From JBBATK01 sp044228285 (GTDB lineage: Bacteria > Bacteroidota > Ignavibacteria > Kapaibacteriales > NICIL-2), in the NCBI GenBank assembly GCA_044228285.1, contig JBGAVD010000001.1, forward strand, positions 918,795 through 982,794: a stretch of DNA of 64,000 nucleotides, given 5' to 3'. The notes under the pieces are model-generated. The model saw only the letters and a list, made by a program, of their open reading frames with translations, did no database searches and was not told the origin of the DNA. Shown here piece after piece: positions 1 through 9,500 of this stretch (position 1 is the stretch's first letter; the number at the start of each line of letters is the position of its first letter). Position numbers and translations under genes: made by a program.

Positions 1-470
1 ACCAATTTGAGGTCTTCATAGGTGGTAAAAACCTTCACTGTTCCCGTACGGTACATCGCCTTCTTGGTGCAGCTTTGCAAAACCAGCTCGGTGGAACTTG
101 CGTATGCTCTCGCCAAATTCTTCACGCCCAGTTTCGTCTTGCCAAAATATCTCGTTACAACCACGAGTGTATCGCTCACGGCGTATCTTTGAATAGCAAA
201 GAGAATTGGTTTTCCTGCGCTACCACTTGGTTCGCCATCGTCCACAGCTCGAAAGATGAGTCCATCAATGCCTAGGCGGTAGGCAAAACAATTGTGTGTG
301 GCATCAAAAAACTCACGCTGTATTGCATCGACCTCTTCCATAGCTTGTTCTTTCGTGGCTATAGGAATGGCGGTAGCGATAAACTTGGACCCCTTTTCTT
401 TGAATTCGATGCGATTGCGGGCTTCAATAGTGTAGTAGCGGTCAGAATGTTCTGTATTGGTATCAACCAT
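1..470 (-). CDS. YigZ/IMPACT family protein (partial, C-terminus beyond left edge)
   Basis: Reading the minus strand from the ATG at 470 gives an open frame of 156 codons that runs off the window start. The protein has the IMPACT/UPF0029 N-terminal domain: an EFKEKGSKFIA start, then DATHNCFAYRLG, the signature DDGEPSGSAGKPIL and VVVTRYFGKTKLGV. The family (YigZ/YvyE in bacteria, IMPACT in eukaryotes) is about 200 residues long and linked to translation control; its biochemical role in bacteria is not settled. The missing part would be the small C-terminal ferredoxin-like domain. The gene is divergent from bshA, with only 13 bases between the two start codons, so each promoter must lie inside or very close to the other gene. 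The family call is firm; the function is not. Confidence 0.93.
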   Translation of the reverse strand, partial: MVDTNTEHSDRYYTIEARNRIEFKEKGSKFIATAIPIATKEQAMEEVDAIQREFFDATHNCFAYRLGIDGLIFRAVDDGEPSGSAGKPILFAIQRYAVSDTLVVVTRYFGKTKLGVKNLARAYASSTELVLQSCTKKAMYRTGTVKVFTTYEDLKL

Positions 471-483
471 TAAACGTCAAGAC

Positions 484-1611
484 ATGAAAATCGGAATAGT
501 TTGTTATCCAACATACGGCGGAAGTGGCGTTGTTGCAACTGAACTTGGGATGGAACTCGCTCGAAGAGGGCACCATGTGCACTTTATCACCTATGCAATG
601 CCATTCAGATTGGATCGATTCCAAGAGAACGTGTTCTTCCATGAGGTCGAGATCCCAAGCTATCCACTCATGGAACACCAGCTCTATACTCTGGCTTTAG
701 CTGGGAAGATCATTGACGTGGTCCAGTATGAGCAATTGGATCTTCTGCACGTACACTATGCTATTCCTCATGCTGTCAGCGGACTCCTCGCCAAGCAAAT
801 TCTTGGAGCGAAAACACCGATCAAGATGTTGACAACACTCCACGGCACAGATATCACCCTTGTAGGACTTGAGCCAACGTTTTTACCGTTGATCAAGTTT
901 GCTCTTGAGCAATCTGATGCCATCTCGGCTGTTTCAAGTTACTTACGAGAAAAAACGAACCAGAGTTTTACTCCACGTAAGGACCTGCGAGTCATCCCGA
1001 ATTTCGTTGATACAACCGTGTTTCGACGTAGCGATGATCGCTGCGATTCCATGCGACATCGTCTGGCAAAACCTGGTGAGAAGATCTTGATGCACTGCTC
1101 GAATTTTCGGAGCGTGAAGCGAGTGCAAGACACCATACGCGTCCTCGATGAAGTCCGCAAGACGGTTAATGCTCGACTGGTTCTTATTGGCGATGGACCT
1201 GAACGTGTAGATACTGAACGATTGAGCCGCGAACTTGGAGTATCGGAGTATGTTAGCTTCCTTGGCAAACAAAACGGTCTTGCTGAGATCTTATCAGCTG
1301 CCGATCTCTTTCTCCTTCCTTCGCAGTCAGAAAGTTTTGGCTTATCGGCTCTTGAAGCAATGAGCTGCTCAGTTCCGGTTGTTGCCTCGAATGTCGGAGG
1401 AATTCCTGAGCTGGTGACCCATGGTGAAAACGGCTATGTAGCCGAGCTTGGTGATGTAAGCCGTATGGCGCGATATGCTGTCGAGCTGTTAGGGAACGAG
1501 AAACGCTGGAAAGTGTTTAGCGACAAAGCGCGACAATCAGCTGTTGACAACTTCGATGTGAACAATGTGGTCCCTCAGTATGAAAGTCTCTACGCCGAGC
1601 TCGTAGCATAG
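484..1611 (+). CDS. bshA: N-acetyl-alpha-D-glucosaminyl L-malate synthase BshA
   Basis: This 375-residue GT4 glycosyltransferase joins N-acetylglucosamine from UDP-GlcNAc to L-malate, the first step of bacillithiol synthesis in the cytoplasm. The start MKIGIVCYPTYGGSGVVATE is typical of BshA, as are LHVHYAIPHA, TLHGTDITLVG, CSNFRSVKR and the GT-B donor-site segment SESFGLSALEAMSCSVPVV. Length matches the family (about 370-385). I use the ATG at 484; an in-frame TTG at 457 would add nine residues not expected in BshA and would overlap the divergent neighbour. No bshB or bshC homologue is in the window. Bacillithiol is a low-molecular-weight thiol used by Firmicutes and many Bacteroidota, consistent with the proposed lineage. 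Confidence 0.95.
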   Translation: MKIGIVCYPTYGGSGVVATELGMELARRGHHVHFITYAMPFRLDRFQENVFFHEVEIPSYPLMEHQLYTLALAGKIIDVVQYEQLDLLHVHYAIPHAVSGLLAKQILGAKTPIKMLTTLHGTDITLVGLEPTFLPLIKFALEQSDAISAVSSYLREKTNQSFTPRKDLRVIPNFVDTTVFRRSDDRCDSMRHRLAKPGEKILMHCSNFRSVKRVQDTIRVLDEVRKTVNARLVLIGDGPERVDTERLSRELGVSEYVSFLGKQNGLAEILSAADLFLLPSQSESFGLSALEAMSCSVPVVASNVGGIPELVTHGENGYVAELGDVSRMARYAVELLGNEKRWKVFSDKARQSAVDNFDVNNVVPQYESLYAELVA

Positions 1612-2293
1612 TCCCTCATTTCACCACATTTCTTCTACCTCAACACTGGCGCATACGCTGCCAAGTCGTTACCTGATTGCTCCATGCAAAGGAGCAGCTT
1701 GGCTGCGTTCACTTCTGTCAAGCTGCAAAGAGAGGGAAACCTTCTGTTCTGTAAGGGATAAGCGGCGCGCGCAGCGCGACGGTTGATAAAGAGCAATTCT
1801 GATAACCCAGAGACTCCGTTCACAGCTAAGCAGCAGCCTCTCCAAAGTGATCGATAGTGATCCCACCCAGGTTATTTCTATGAAGTTCAATAAGAACTGT
1901 TTCGCGAGAGCGTGACGAGCACTCCATTGTTCTTTGCGGAGTGCCATGACTATGTGTTCTAGAGTATGGAAGATCACAGTCCGCAGCTTTTTCCACAGAG
2001 TTGTCCACATGTTCTCCAGATGCCTACGAAGCTATGCTTCCAACCTAATTGAGTTTGAGAAAGTGGAAGCTCGCTAATTAAGACAGTACTCTCTGATTTC
2101 TAGAAGCGTATTCTCAGTCCTGAATTAACAAGAACTAGGGGATTTACGTAGTGGCTTTGGGTCAAAATTACGTGTGTCTACTGAAGCATAGGGTATGGCT
2201 CGGGAGCTACTTTCACTAAAGATAATTGAGCGAGTATAGAACTCGTGAGTTTCATCTGGCGTCGCAGGATAGGCGCTTAACTGTTGGAGTAGA
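1612..2293. other. 682-bp intergenic region with hairpins and DnaA-box-like sites
   Basis: I see no convincing gene here. Short open frames exist on the minus strand (the longest is 113 codons, ending at 1669), but two frames overlap each other and neither resembles a known protein. At 1660-1726 two stems compete for the same segment: GCCAAG (1660-1665) pairs with CTTGGC (1698-1703), while GCAGCTTG (1694-1701) pairs with CAAGCTGC (1719-1726). Another small GC-rich hairpin, CGCGC-GCA-GCGCG, lies near 1766-1778. Two DnaA-box-like 9-mers are at 1989-2009. The last 200 bases would carry the promoter of the large downstream gene, but I could not pick one out. Confidence 0.5.
1989..2009 (+). promoter_or_regulatory. 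Pair of DnaA-box-like 9-mers
   Basis: TTTTCCACA at 1989-1997 and TTGTCCACA at 2001-2009 lie in the same orientation, 12 bases apart. The first fits the relaxed DnaA box TTWTNCACA exactly; each differs from TTATCCACA at one position. They sit in a long intergenic region. Two boxes are too few to claim an origin, and no dnaA, dnaN or mnmG gene is nearby. Confidence 0.3.
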
Positions 2294-5200
2294 ATGAAGC
2301 CGATCACCCTCATCGTAGTGTTTGTTTTGTGCCTCGTTTCGTCAAGTGCACAATTCTCAGGATCATATCAGAATCCTGCTACAAAAGCCATTTCATACAA
2401 CGCCGCATGCGGCTGCCTCAATGTAGCTAGTTCAGCTGCACTATCAGTTGGCGATCGCGTTCTCCTGGTACAAATGCAGGGAGCTTCGCTTAGCCTTGAG
2501 AGTACAGACAACTTCGGCTACCCACAAACACCAGCAGCTGCCGGCAAATTTGAATTCAATACTGTTCGTGCACTGAATGCGAACAGCGTGACGCTCGCAT
2601 TCAGTCTTCGCAATACCTACGACTTTCAAAACGGTTCGGTTCAGCTTGTAAAAGTTATGAGCGGAGCAGACATTACACTCGGCTCTCTTCAAGCTTCGAA
2701 GTGGGATGGCGTAACAGGTGGTATCATCGTTGCTGAAGCAACAAACAGCATCACGGTCAATGGTGTCCTCGATGCCAGCGGATGTGGCTTTCGTGGTGCA
2801 CAGAGCGTTGTTGGAAGTTATAGCTGCGGCATTCATGATTACTATCTGTCGGCTACAAGTACCGATGGTGCTCCAAAAGGCGAAGGCATTTCAATCAATA
2901 CTCTCAACCTTCGTGGCCGTGGTGCATGGGCGAATGGTGGAGGTGGCGGAAACAACCACAACGCTGGCGGTGGCGGTGGATCATTAGCTAAAGCAGGTGG
3001 CTTTGGTGGTTTCGCGTGGGGCAACTGCAGTATCAGAAACGACCAAGCTACTCGTGGCTTTGGTGGTTTTGCGCTCAACGTCAGTGCAAACGATCCACGT
3101 GCTTTCTTGGGCGGTGGTGGTGGTGCTGGACACCGCAATGATAACAATCCTTCAAGCGGCGCAAACGGTGGTGGTATCATTATTCTGGTAGCCAAGACCA
3201 TCAATGCTAACGCGGCTCAGATTCTGTGCAACGGCGCTGATGCACTTCGTTGTGAAATGGATGGAGCTGGTGGTGGTGGTGCAGGTGGAACCGTTATGCT
3301 GTTGTGCGAAAATCTGAATGATCAAATCAATATTAGTATTCGTGGTGGTAAAGGTGGCGATGCCCGTAACCCTCATGGTCCTGGTGGCGGAGGAAGTGGT
3401 GGAGTACTGTACCTCGCACACAACGTTCTTCCATCTGCAATCCAGTGTAACCGTAATGGCGGTTCGAATGGTATGAACTATGAACTTGGTGGATCAGCAG
3501 TGGGTTTCGTAGCAGGTAACTACGGTGCTACCCAAGGTGAAGATGGTAGTATCGTCCTTGCGACTCAACATAGCTCATCAACTCAACCAAGCGCTCGTAT
3601 CAATCTTAGTATCGGAAGCAATCATAACCTTTGTTCAGGAAGTTCTGAGCAACTGCGAAGCGTTGTTGAAGGTGGCCAAGCTCCATACACATATTCATGG
3701 ATGCCAGTTTCTGCTTTTGTAAATGCAAGTGTTGAGCATCCACAATTCGTTGGTACACAAAGCACAGGTGTTAGTTGCACCGTGCGCGATTCAAAAGGAT
3801 GCGTTGCAAGCGATAGTATTCGAATCACGGTAGCTCCAGGTTTGAGCATTGGTTTGGATGATAGCCTTGCTATGTGCGCCGGCTCCGTCGTTACTCTCGA
3901 TCCCCGCATCTATGGCGGTTCAGGTGATGTTAGTGTTGTATGGAGTCCATCAACTGGACTCTCCGCAACACGCGCACTTCAGGTAGTCGCCAATCCTACT
4001 GTCAGCACCACCTATACACTTACTGTTCAAGATCGTAACGGCTGTATTGCTGTTGATAGCGTCTATGTTGCAGTACGTGGCTTTCAGCAACCAACAATTG
4101 TTGGAGACGATAGTGTGTGTGCTGGATCACAGCATATATATCAATCGGGAATTGTTGGTCAACAACAACTTTTGTGGTCAGCGCAAGGTTGTCTCTCACT
4201 TCAAGTAGATAACAAGAGCAATTCAGCTATCATTGTTTGGGGTAGTGGTTCTGTTGGACATATCTATGTGAGTGGCGATGCGCAGCGCCAGTGTATTGGT
4301 AACGATGAGCTTCTTGTTCGTATCGTGGCACAACCACAAGTATCGTGGCAAGAACGTAAGGTGCAGATCTGTGAAGGCGATAGTGCAGTTCTCGATGCAG
4401 GTTCGTTTGCTCGCTATGCTTGGAGCACGGGTGAAACCACACGACGCATAGTTGCACGTAAAGCTGGTACCTACTCAGTTAACGTATGGAATAGCTTCGG
4501 ATGTGAATCATCTTCAACCTCGCAGCACCTGACGGTGCTGCCTCGGCCAACTCCTCAGCTAACTCAACGTTCTCTCAGTGGCCCATGTACGGCTGATGAG
4601 ATCGAACTCGATGCTGGGGTGTTTAGTAGCTACTTGTGGTCCAATGGCCAGCGTAGCCGTACAATCATTGTTCGTAACAACGGTGTTTACAGCGTTTCGG
4701 TTAGCAATGCAGCTGGTTGCAGTGCTAAAAGTGATGAGATCGATGTTCGTGTTGGATCTAATCGCAAGCCAGTACTTTTAGGCAATACGAGCGTGTGTGC
4801 ACACGCAATTGAAGTGTATCGCGCTAATGGTTTGCAAGACAGCTACTTCAGCTGGAATGTTGACGGAGCAGAAGATGTTACCTATATGGGTTCACGCAAT
4901 GATTCGGTTCGTGTGCAATGGAACTCGCTTTCTCCAATTGGTAAGGTGAGCGTGCAAGAAAACACAACCGCGGGTTGCACTCTTGCGTCGGTGCTTGCGG
5001 TAGAGATTGCTATCGTTACAAAACCAGTAATCGTAGCAAACAAAACTGAAATCTACGCAGGCGATGTTGCTGTGTTAGATGCTGGTGCAGGATACAGCAG
5101 CTATTTATGGACAAGCGGTGAAACAACGCAAACCATTCAAGTAAAGAGCGAATGCCTTGTGCAGGTAAGCGTCACTAATCAAAAAGGCTGTAGTGAGATC

Positions 5201-6310
5201 TCTAAGCCGCTCCACATTGTTGTTCGTCCCGTAGATGAAGCTCGCGTGCAAGCTACCCGTTTGAAAGTGTGTGAAGGCGAGACTATTAGTCTCAGTGCTC
5301 GCAGCAGCGTTGGTACTATCAAGTGGAATACAAAAGAACAAGGTGCTTCAATCGTGGTCCGCACGAGTGGACAGTACTTTTATTCGGTTCACTATACCAA
5401 TGGAAAAGTTGTTTGGTCAGATACTGTGAATACTGAAGTCGTCCGTATGGAGAAGCCAGAGATTCGTCGCCAAGCGAAACTTCTGGTAGCACCACAAGCA
5501 GCATCGTACCAATGGTTTCTCAATGGTGTTGAGATTCCAGGTGCAACTGCAGGTGAGTATGCAGCATCCGTTGATGGCCGCTACTCAGTACTGTGCACCA
5601 ACGAACTCGGTTGTACGGCGATGTCCGACAACTATTCATTTCAAACTGTTGTTCGTATGCGCCTAAGCGTTCCAAAGCTTGAGGCTGCAGCTGGTACAGA
5701 GATTCGTGTTCCGGTGCAAGTGTCTTTCCGTGACAACACAGTGCTAAGTATGCCAATGAAAGTAGAATTCCGCCTACGTGTTCGATCCAATGCTCTTGCG
5801 CTTCGCGATGGGTCATTTGAGCATGACTATGATAATGGCGACCTCGTGATCAAAGTATCAAGTCTTGTTACCAACAATAGCGTTATCGAAGTTCCATGTC
5901 TAGTACTTGCATCAGACAGCACTGAGGTTAGTATTGGCTTAGAAACAGTACAGACCGCAGATAGCACGGATTGTCAGTTGCAAAGCGGCAGTCTGAAAAT
6001 TGTAGGTCAGTGTGGCCGTAGTCAAGCAGCAACCATCGACTTCGGCTCAATGCTTCGCATTTCGAAGATTTACCCAAATCCAAGCAGCGAACGCGCAACA
6101 GTAGATTTCAGTCTTGCTGAGAGTGGTACAACTGTACTTCGCTTGGTAGACCTACGCGGCCGTGAAGTTCGTCGCTATTTGGATGGCTATCAAGAACGCG
6201 GCGCTCATAGCGTTACACTTAGCGTTTCAGATCTTGAGAGCGGTAACTACAGCTTAGTCCTTGAGGCTCCAAGCCGGACTACAAGCTGTACGCTTCAAGT
6301 ATTGCGCTAG
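2294..6310 (+). CDS. Large T9SS-sorted surface protein with Gly-rich beta-helix and Ig/PKD-like modules
   Basis: This 1338-residue protein opens with a Sec signal peptide (residues 1-20, cleaved after SSAQ-type sequence). Residues about 190-390 are very rich in glycine runs alternating with beta strands, as in right-handed beta-helix adhesins. Then come PKD-like and Ig-like modules, including several with the pattern CxGDSxxLDAG...YxWSTGETT...GTYSVxVxNxxGC (residues about 690-1070). Residues about 1120-1235 resemble a cohesin-like sandwich (AAAGTEIRVPVQVSF). The last 80 residues, from ISKIYPNPSSERATVDF to YSLVLEA...CTLQVLR, form a T9SS type A sorting domain, so the protein should cross the outer membrane and be displayed or released. 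A GGAG at 2286-2289 precedes the ATG. It shares modules with the next two large proteins. The adhesion role is inferred from architecture only. Confidence 0.9.
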   Translation: MKPITLIVVFVLCLVSSSAQFSGSYQNPATKAISYNAACGCLNVASSAALSVGDRVLLVQMQGASLSLESTDNFGYPQTPAAAGKFEFNTVRALNANSVTLAFSLRNTYDFQNGSVQLVKVMSGADITLGSLQASKWDGVTGGIIVAEATNSITVNGVLDASGCGFRGAQSVVGSYSCGIHDYYLSATSTDGAPKGEGISINTLNLRGRGAWANGGGGGNNHNAGGGGGSLAKAGGFGGFAWGNCSIRNDQATRGFGGFALNVSANDPRAFLGGGGGAGHRNDNNPSSGANGGGIIILVAKTINANAAQILCNGADALRCEMDGAGGGGAGGTVMLLCENLNDQINISIRGGKGGDARNPHGPGGGGSGGVLYLAHNVLPSAIQCNRNGGSNGMNYELGGSAVGFVAGNYGATQGEDGSIVLATQHSSSTQPSARINLSIGSNHNLCSGSSEQLRSVVEGGQAPYTYSWMPVSAFVNASVEHPQFVGTQSTGVSCTVRDSKGCVASDSIRITVAPGLSIGLDDSLAMCAGSVVTLDPRIYGGSGDVSVVWSPSTGLSATRALQVVANPTVSTTYTLTVQDRNGCIAVDSVYVAVRGFQQPTIVGDDSVCAGSQHIYQSGIVGQQQLLWSAQGCLSLQVDNKSNSAIIVWGSGSVGHIYVSGDAQRQCIGNDELLVRIVAQPQVSWQERKVQICEGDSAVLDAGSFARYAWSTGETTRRIVARKAGTYSVNVWNSFGCESSSTSQHLTVLPRPTPQLTQRSLSGPCTADEIELDAGVFSSYLWSNGQRSRTIIVRNNGVYSVSVSNAAGCSAKSDEIDVRVGSNRKPVLLGNTSVCAHAIEVYRANGLQDSYFSWNVDGAEDVTYMGSRNDSVRVQWNSLSPIGKVSVQENTTAGCTLASVLAVEIAIVTKPVIVANKTEIYAGDVAVLDAGAGYSSYLWTSGETTQTIQVKSECLVQVSVTNQKGCSEISKPLHIVVRPVDEARVQATRLKVCEGETISLSARSSVGTIKWNTKEQGASIVVRTSGQYFYSVHYTNGKVVWSDTVNTEVVRMEKPEIRRQAKLLVAPQAASYQWFLNGVEIPGATAGEYAASVDGRYSVLCTNELGCTAMSDNYSFQTVVRMRLSVPKLEAAAGTEIRVPVQVSFRDNTVLSMPMKVEFRLRVRSNALALRDGSFEHDYDNGDLVIKVSSLVTNNSVIEVPCLVLASDSTEVSIGLETVQTADSTDCQLQSGSLKIVGQCGRSQAATIDFGSMLRISKIYPNPSSERATVDFSLAESGTTVLRLVDLRGREVRRYLDGYQERGAHSVTLSVSDLESGNYSLVLEAPSRTTSCTLQVLR

Positions 6311-6385
6311 TTCAGTATGAGTGGCTTAGAGCAGACTACCAACGTAGCTGCCAAGGCTTCAAAGAAGATTTTTCCTCCAACAGGG

Positions 6386-6429
6386 AACCCGCGCGCCGTA
6401 GGGATGTGGCAGCGGGTTATTTTTTTTTA
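6386..6429 (+). terminator. Rho-independent terminator
   Basis: AACCCGC (6386-6392) pairs with GCGGGTT (6412-6418) around a 19-base loop that can pair further internally. It is followed by A and a run of eight or more T. It lies 75 bases after the stop of the first T9SS protein and separates it from the next gene. Confidence 0.85.
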
Positions 6430-6507
6430 TAGCATCTGGTCACGTTCATTGAAAATGAAGGTGATATATTCGTGAAAGGGTTGGTAGTGTCAAGCGGAGG
6501 CTAAGGG

Positions 6508-9500
6508 ATGCGTGTGAGATGGAGAATTCTCATTCTATGTAGCTGTTTTTTCAATCTGAGCGCATTGGTGTTTGGGCAGGATCTGTCACATCTTGAGCGA
6601 GGATCAGCATGCATCATTGAAAATCGCGGACAGGTCGATCAGCGAGATTTCAGCCTTGGCGCAGTGCGCTATTATGCTCATTTGAATGGCATCGATGTGT
6701 ACTTCTGTGATGCCGGGTTTTCGTATGTCTACAGCACACGAGACAGCGGACAGACGCGTATCGGAGTGGAGAAAAAAAACAAGCCTGGGTTTCGACTGCA
6801 TCGCCTTGATCTGCGTTTTTTGAATTCTGGTGCTATTACCACCCTTAAAGCTGACAAGCGACTTGCCGCAAGCTTTCACTTTCAACGTGCACATCTTCGG
6901 ACATCACTGAACGATCTACCAGCATTCGAGGAGCTCAGCTATCTCAATGTGTTTCCAGGTGTAGACCTACGATTTCATCTTGTGAATGGCGCTTTGAAGT
7001 ACGACTACCTCGTACATCCAGGAGCTGATCCCTCGAATATCAAGCTTCAAGTTGAGCAAGCTGAAAGGGTGGAGATCAATGTGAATGGACAATTGGTTTT
7101 TAAGAAAAGTAATGTAGAGGTTAAAGACGATGCGCCTATTGCATGGCAACAATCTCATTCTCATCCTCAAGAGTCTGTGCCTGTGCGCTTTGCCCTCTCA
7201 TCCACATCGATCATTGGATACGAGCTTTACAAAGACTACGATAAGAGTCGTGAGTTGGTCATAGATCCTGCAATAACCTGGTCGACCTTTCTTGGAGGCA
7301 GAAAGACGGATGAAATCAATGACGTATGCTTAGATCATCAAGGCCGTATTGTTCTATGCGGAAACTCAGAGAGTGATGTTTTTCCTGGCACACTGAGTAA
7401 CAACAAAGGAAATTACGATTACTTTATCAGCATTTTTAATCCAGCGGGTGCCTTGATCAGTACGCTGTACGGTGGTTCTATTGATCTAGAAATCGCAAAC
7501 GCTGTTTCGGTCGATGCTTCTGATAACATCTTTATTTGTGGCAGTTCACTTAGCTATGACTTAGGTTTTGCGAACAATGTTTTCCAAGCGTTTAACAGCA
7601 ATACCGGATACAGCGATGCCTTCATAGCAAAGTTCAACTCTTCACTTCGCTTCACAACGGGAACCTTTATTGGCGGCGGCTCATTCGACGAAGCTTTTGA
7701 CCTGGCTATAGACGGTTCGCAGAATGTGGTAGTCGTTGGATATTCGCGCAGCGACAATTTCCCGACGGTTAACGCGCGATATTCTAAGCGCGGAGGTGTT
7801 GGTGATGATGATGACGCCTTTCTTAGCAAGTGGTCGAACGGATTGAGTTGCCTGTGGTCCACCTATTATGGCGGTACGTCTCAGGATCGCTTACTCAGTG
7901 TTACAACAGAGCCCATCGCCAATTCGAATATTTATGTGGGCGGTTTTAGTGTTAGTCCTAGGCTGCCCGATCTCAATGGATTTCAGCAAACTAACAGAGG
8001 CCTAACTGATGCTCTCGTGGGAGTGTTTAGTCCAAGTGGCTCGCCAATTGTTATCACACTGTGCGGTGCATTAGGATATGACGAGATAAAGAGTATTGTT
8101 GTGCGAAACGATAGTCTTTTAGTGTGCGGTTTAACAGATAGTGGATCGAAGTTTCCTGCCTTTTCTAATGTTAACGCGTACGACCATTCAGGAAACATCG
8201 CAGATGCTTTCGTTGCGCTCTTCGATAGGAACCTTCGTGGAAAATGGTCTACGCTTTGGGGTGGAGGGGAAAATGAGTATTTCTCCTCAATGTGCATTAA
8301 TGTTGATGGGACCATTGTCTGTGCCGGATTTACAAACAGTAAGGACTTACCAACAAAAAGACCACTACAGGCAAACCACGGGAACTTTTTGTCGGACCTT
8401 CTTTTGTGTAAGTTCTCTCCCGACGGTTCAAACATCTGGGCCACAGCAGTTGGGGGTGTTGACAGCGAATCACCACGAGCCAGTGTTTGCGTCGACAAGG
8501 ATGCAAACATGTATCTGGTTGGTAACTCTTTGAGCGGTGATTTCCCTCTGGTGAAAGCTGTCTATCCTCAATTGAGCGGTGAAGAGGATGGAGTGTTGCT
8601 GAAGATATGTCCTACAACTCCAGTCGTGAACTCAAGCAGTCCAGACACATTGATTTGCGATGGTACCGTTGTTCGTTTGACTGCGGATCCCGGATTGACA
8701 AACGTTGTGTGGAGTACAGCTGAAACGACGCCGTTCATTGACATCAAGAGCGCTGGCTACTATTCATACGTTGCTACCTCAGTTTTAGGATGCAGAGCAA
8801 ACTCTGATACAATACACATAGTCACCCAGTCGAAGGTTCCTGCGACCATTCAATCTCGAGGCAGAACGAAGTTATGTCCTGGCGATAGTGTCCTGCTCTT
8901 TACCCGTGAAAAGTTCGACGGCTATAGTTGGAGAGATCAAAACGATGTAGAGATAGGGAAGTCAGACTCGCTGTATGTAAAATCCCCGGGCTCGTACTAC
9001 TTGCGTGTATTAGATCTCAGTGGATGCAGGGATCGTTCCGTGAGTGTCACGATTACTGCTGCAACGAAGCCGTTAACAACGTACTCCGCACTTATCGACT
9101 CGAAGACGCTTATTGATACCGTGAGGCAGAGTCTTTTGCTCTGCGAAGGACAGCAAGTTGAGCTCCGTATTGGTTTGGGAACGAAGTACTTCGTCTACTG
9201 GTCCAACGGTGCCTCCGGTCAAGTTTTAAACCCTAGCGTTAGCGGCTCATATGTAGCATTTATCACCGATAGTTCGAATTGCTTGTGGCAAATGGATACA
9301 GTTAGCATCGTGTTTGCCAAGCGTGCACCTTTAGCAGTTGCGATGCTTGATAGCGTCTGCACTGGTGAGACTGTTCTCGTGTCCACACCATTTATAGCTT
9401 CCAGCATTCGCTATCAATGGTTAGTTGATGGAGGAACTATTCTTGGAAGTCAGGATTCGAATGTCGTTCGCGTCCAATGGAGCACCTCAGGCCTCAAAAC

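Noticed and set aside
1669..2010. 113-codon minus-strand frame in the gap after bshA
   Set aside because: It overlaps another open frame, has no recognisable domain and covers hairpin-forming DNA; chance is a sufficient explanation.
1612..2293. Chromosomal origin
   Set aside because: Only two DnaA-box-like sites and no origin-linked genes; kept as a low-score observation only.
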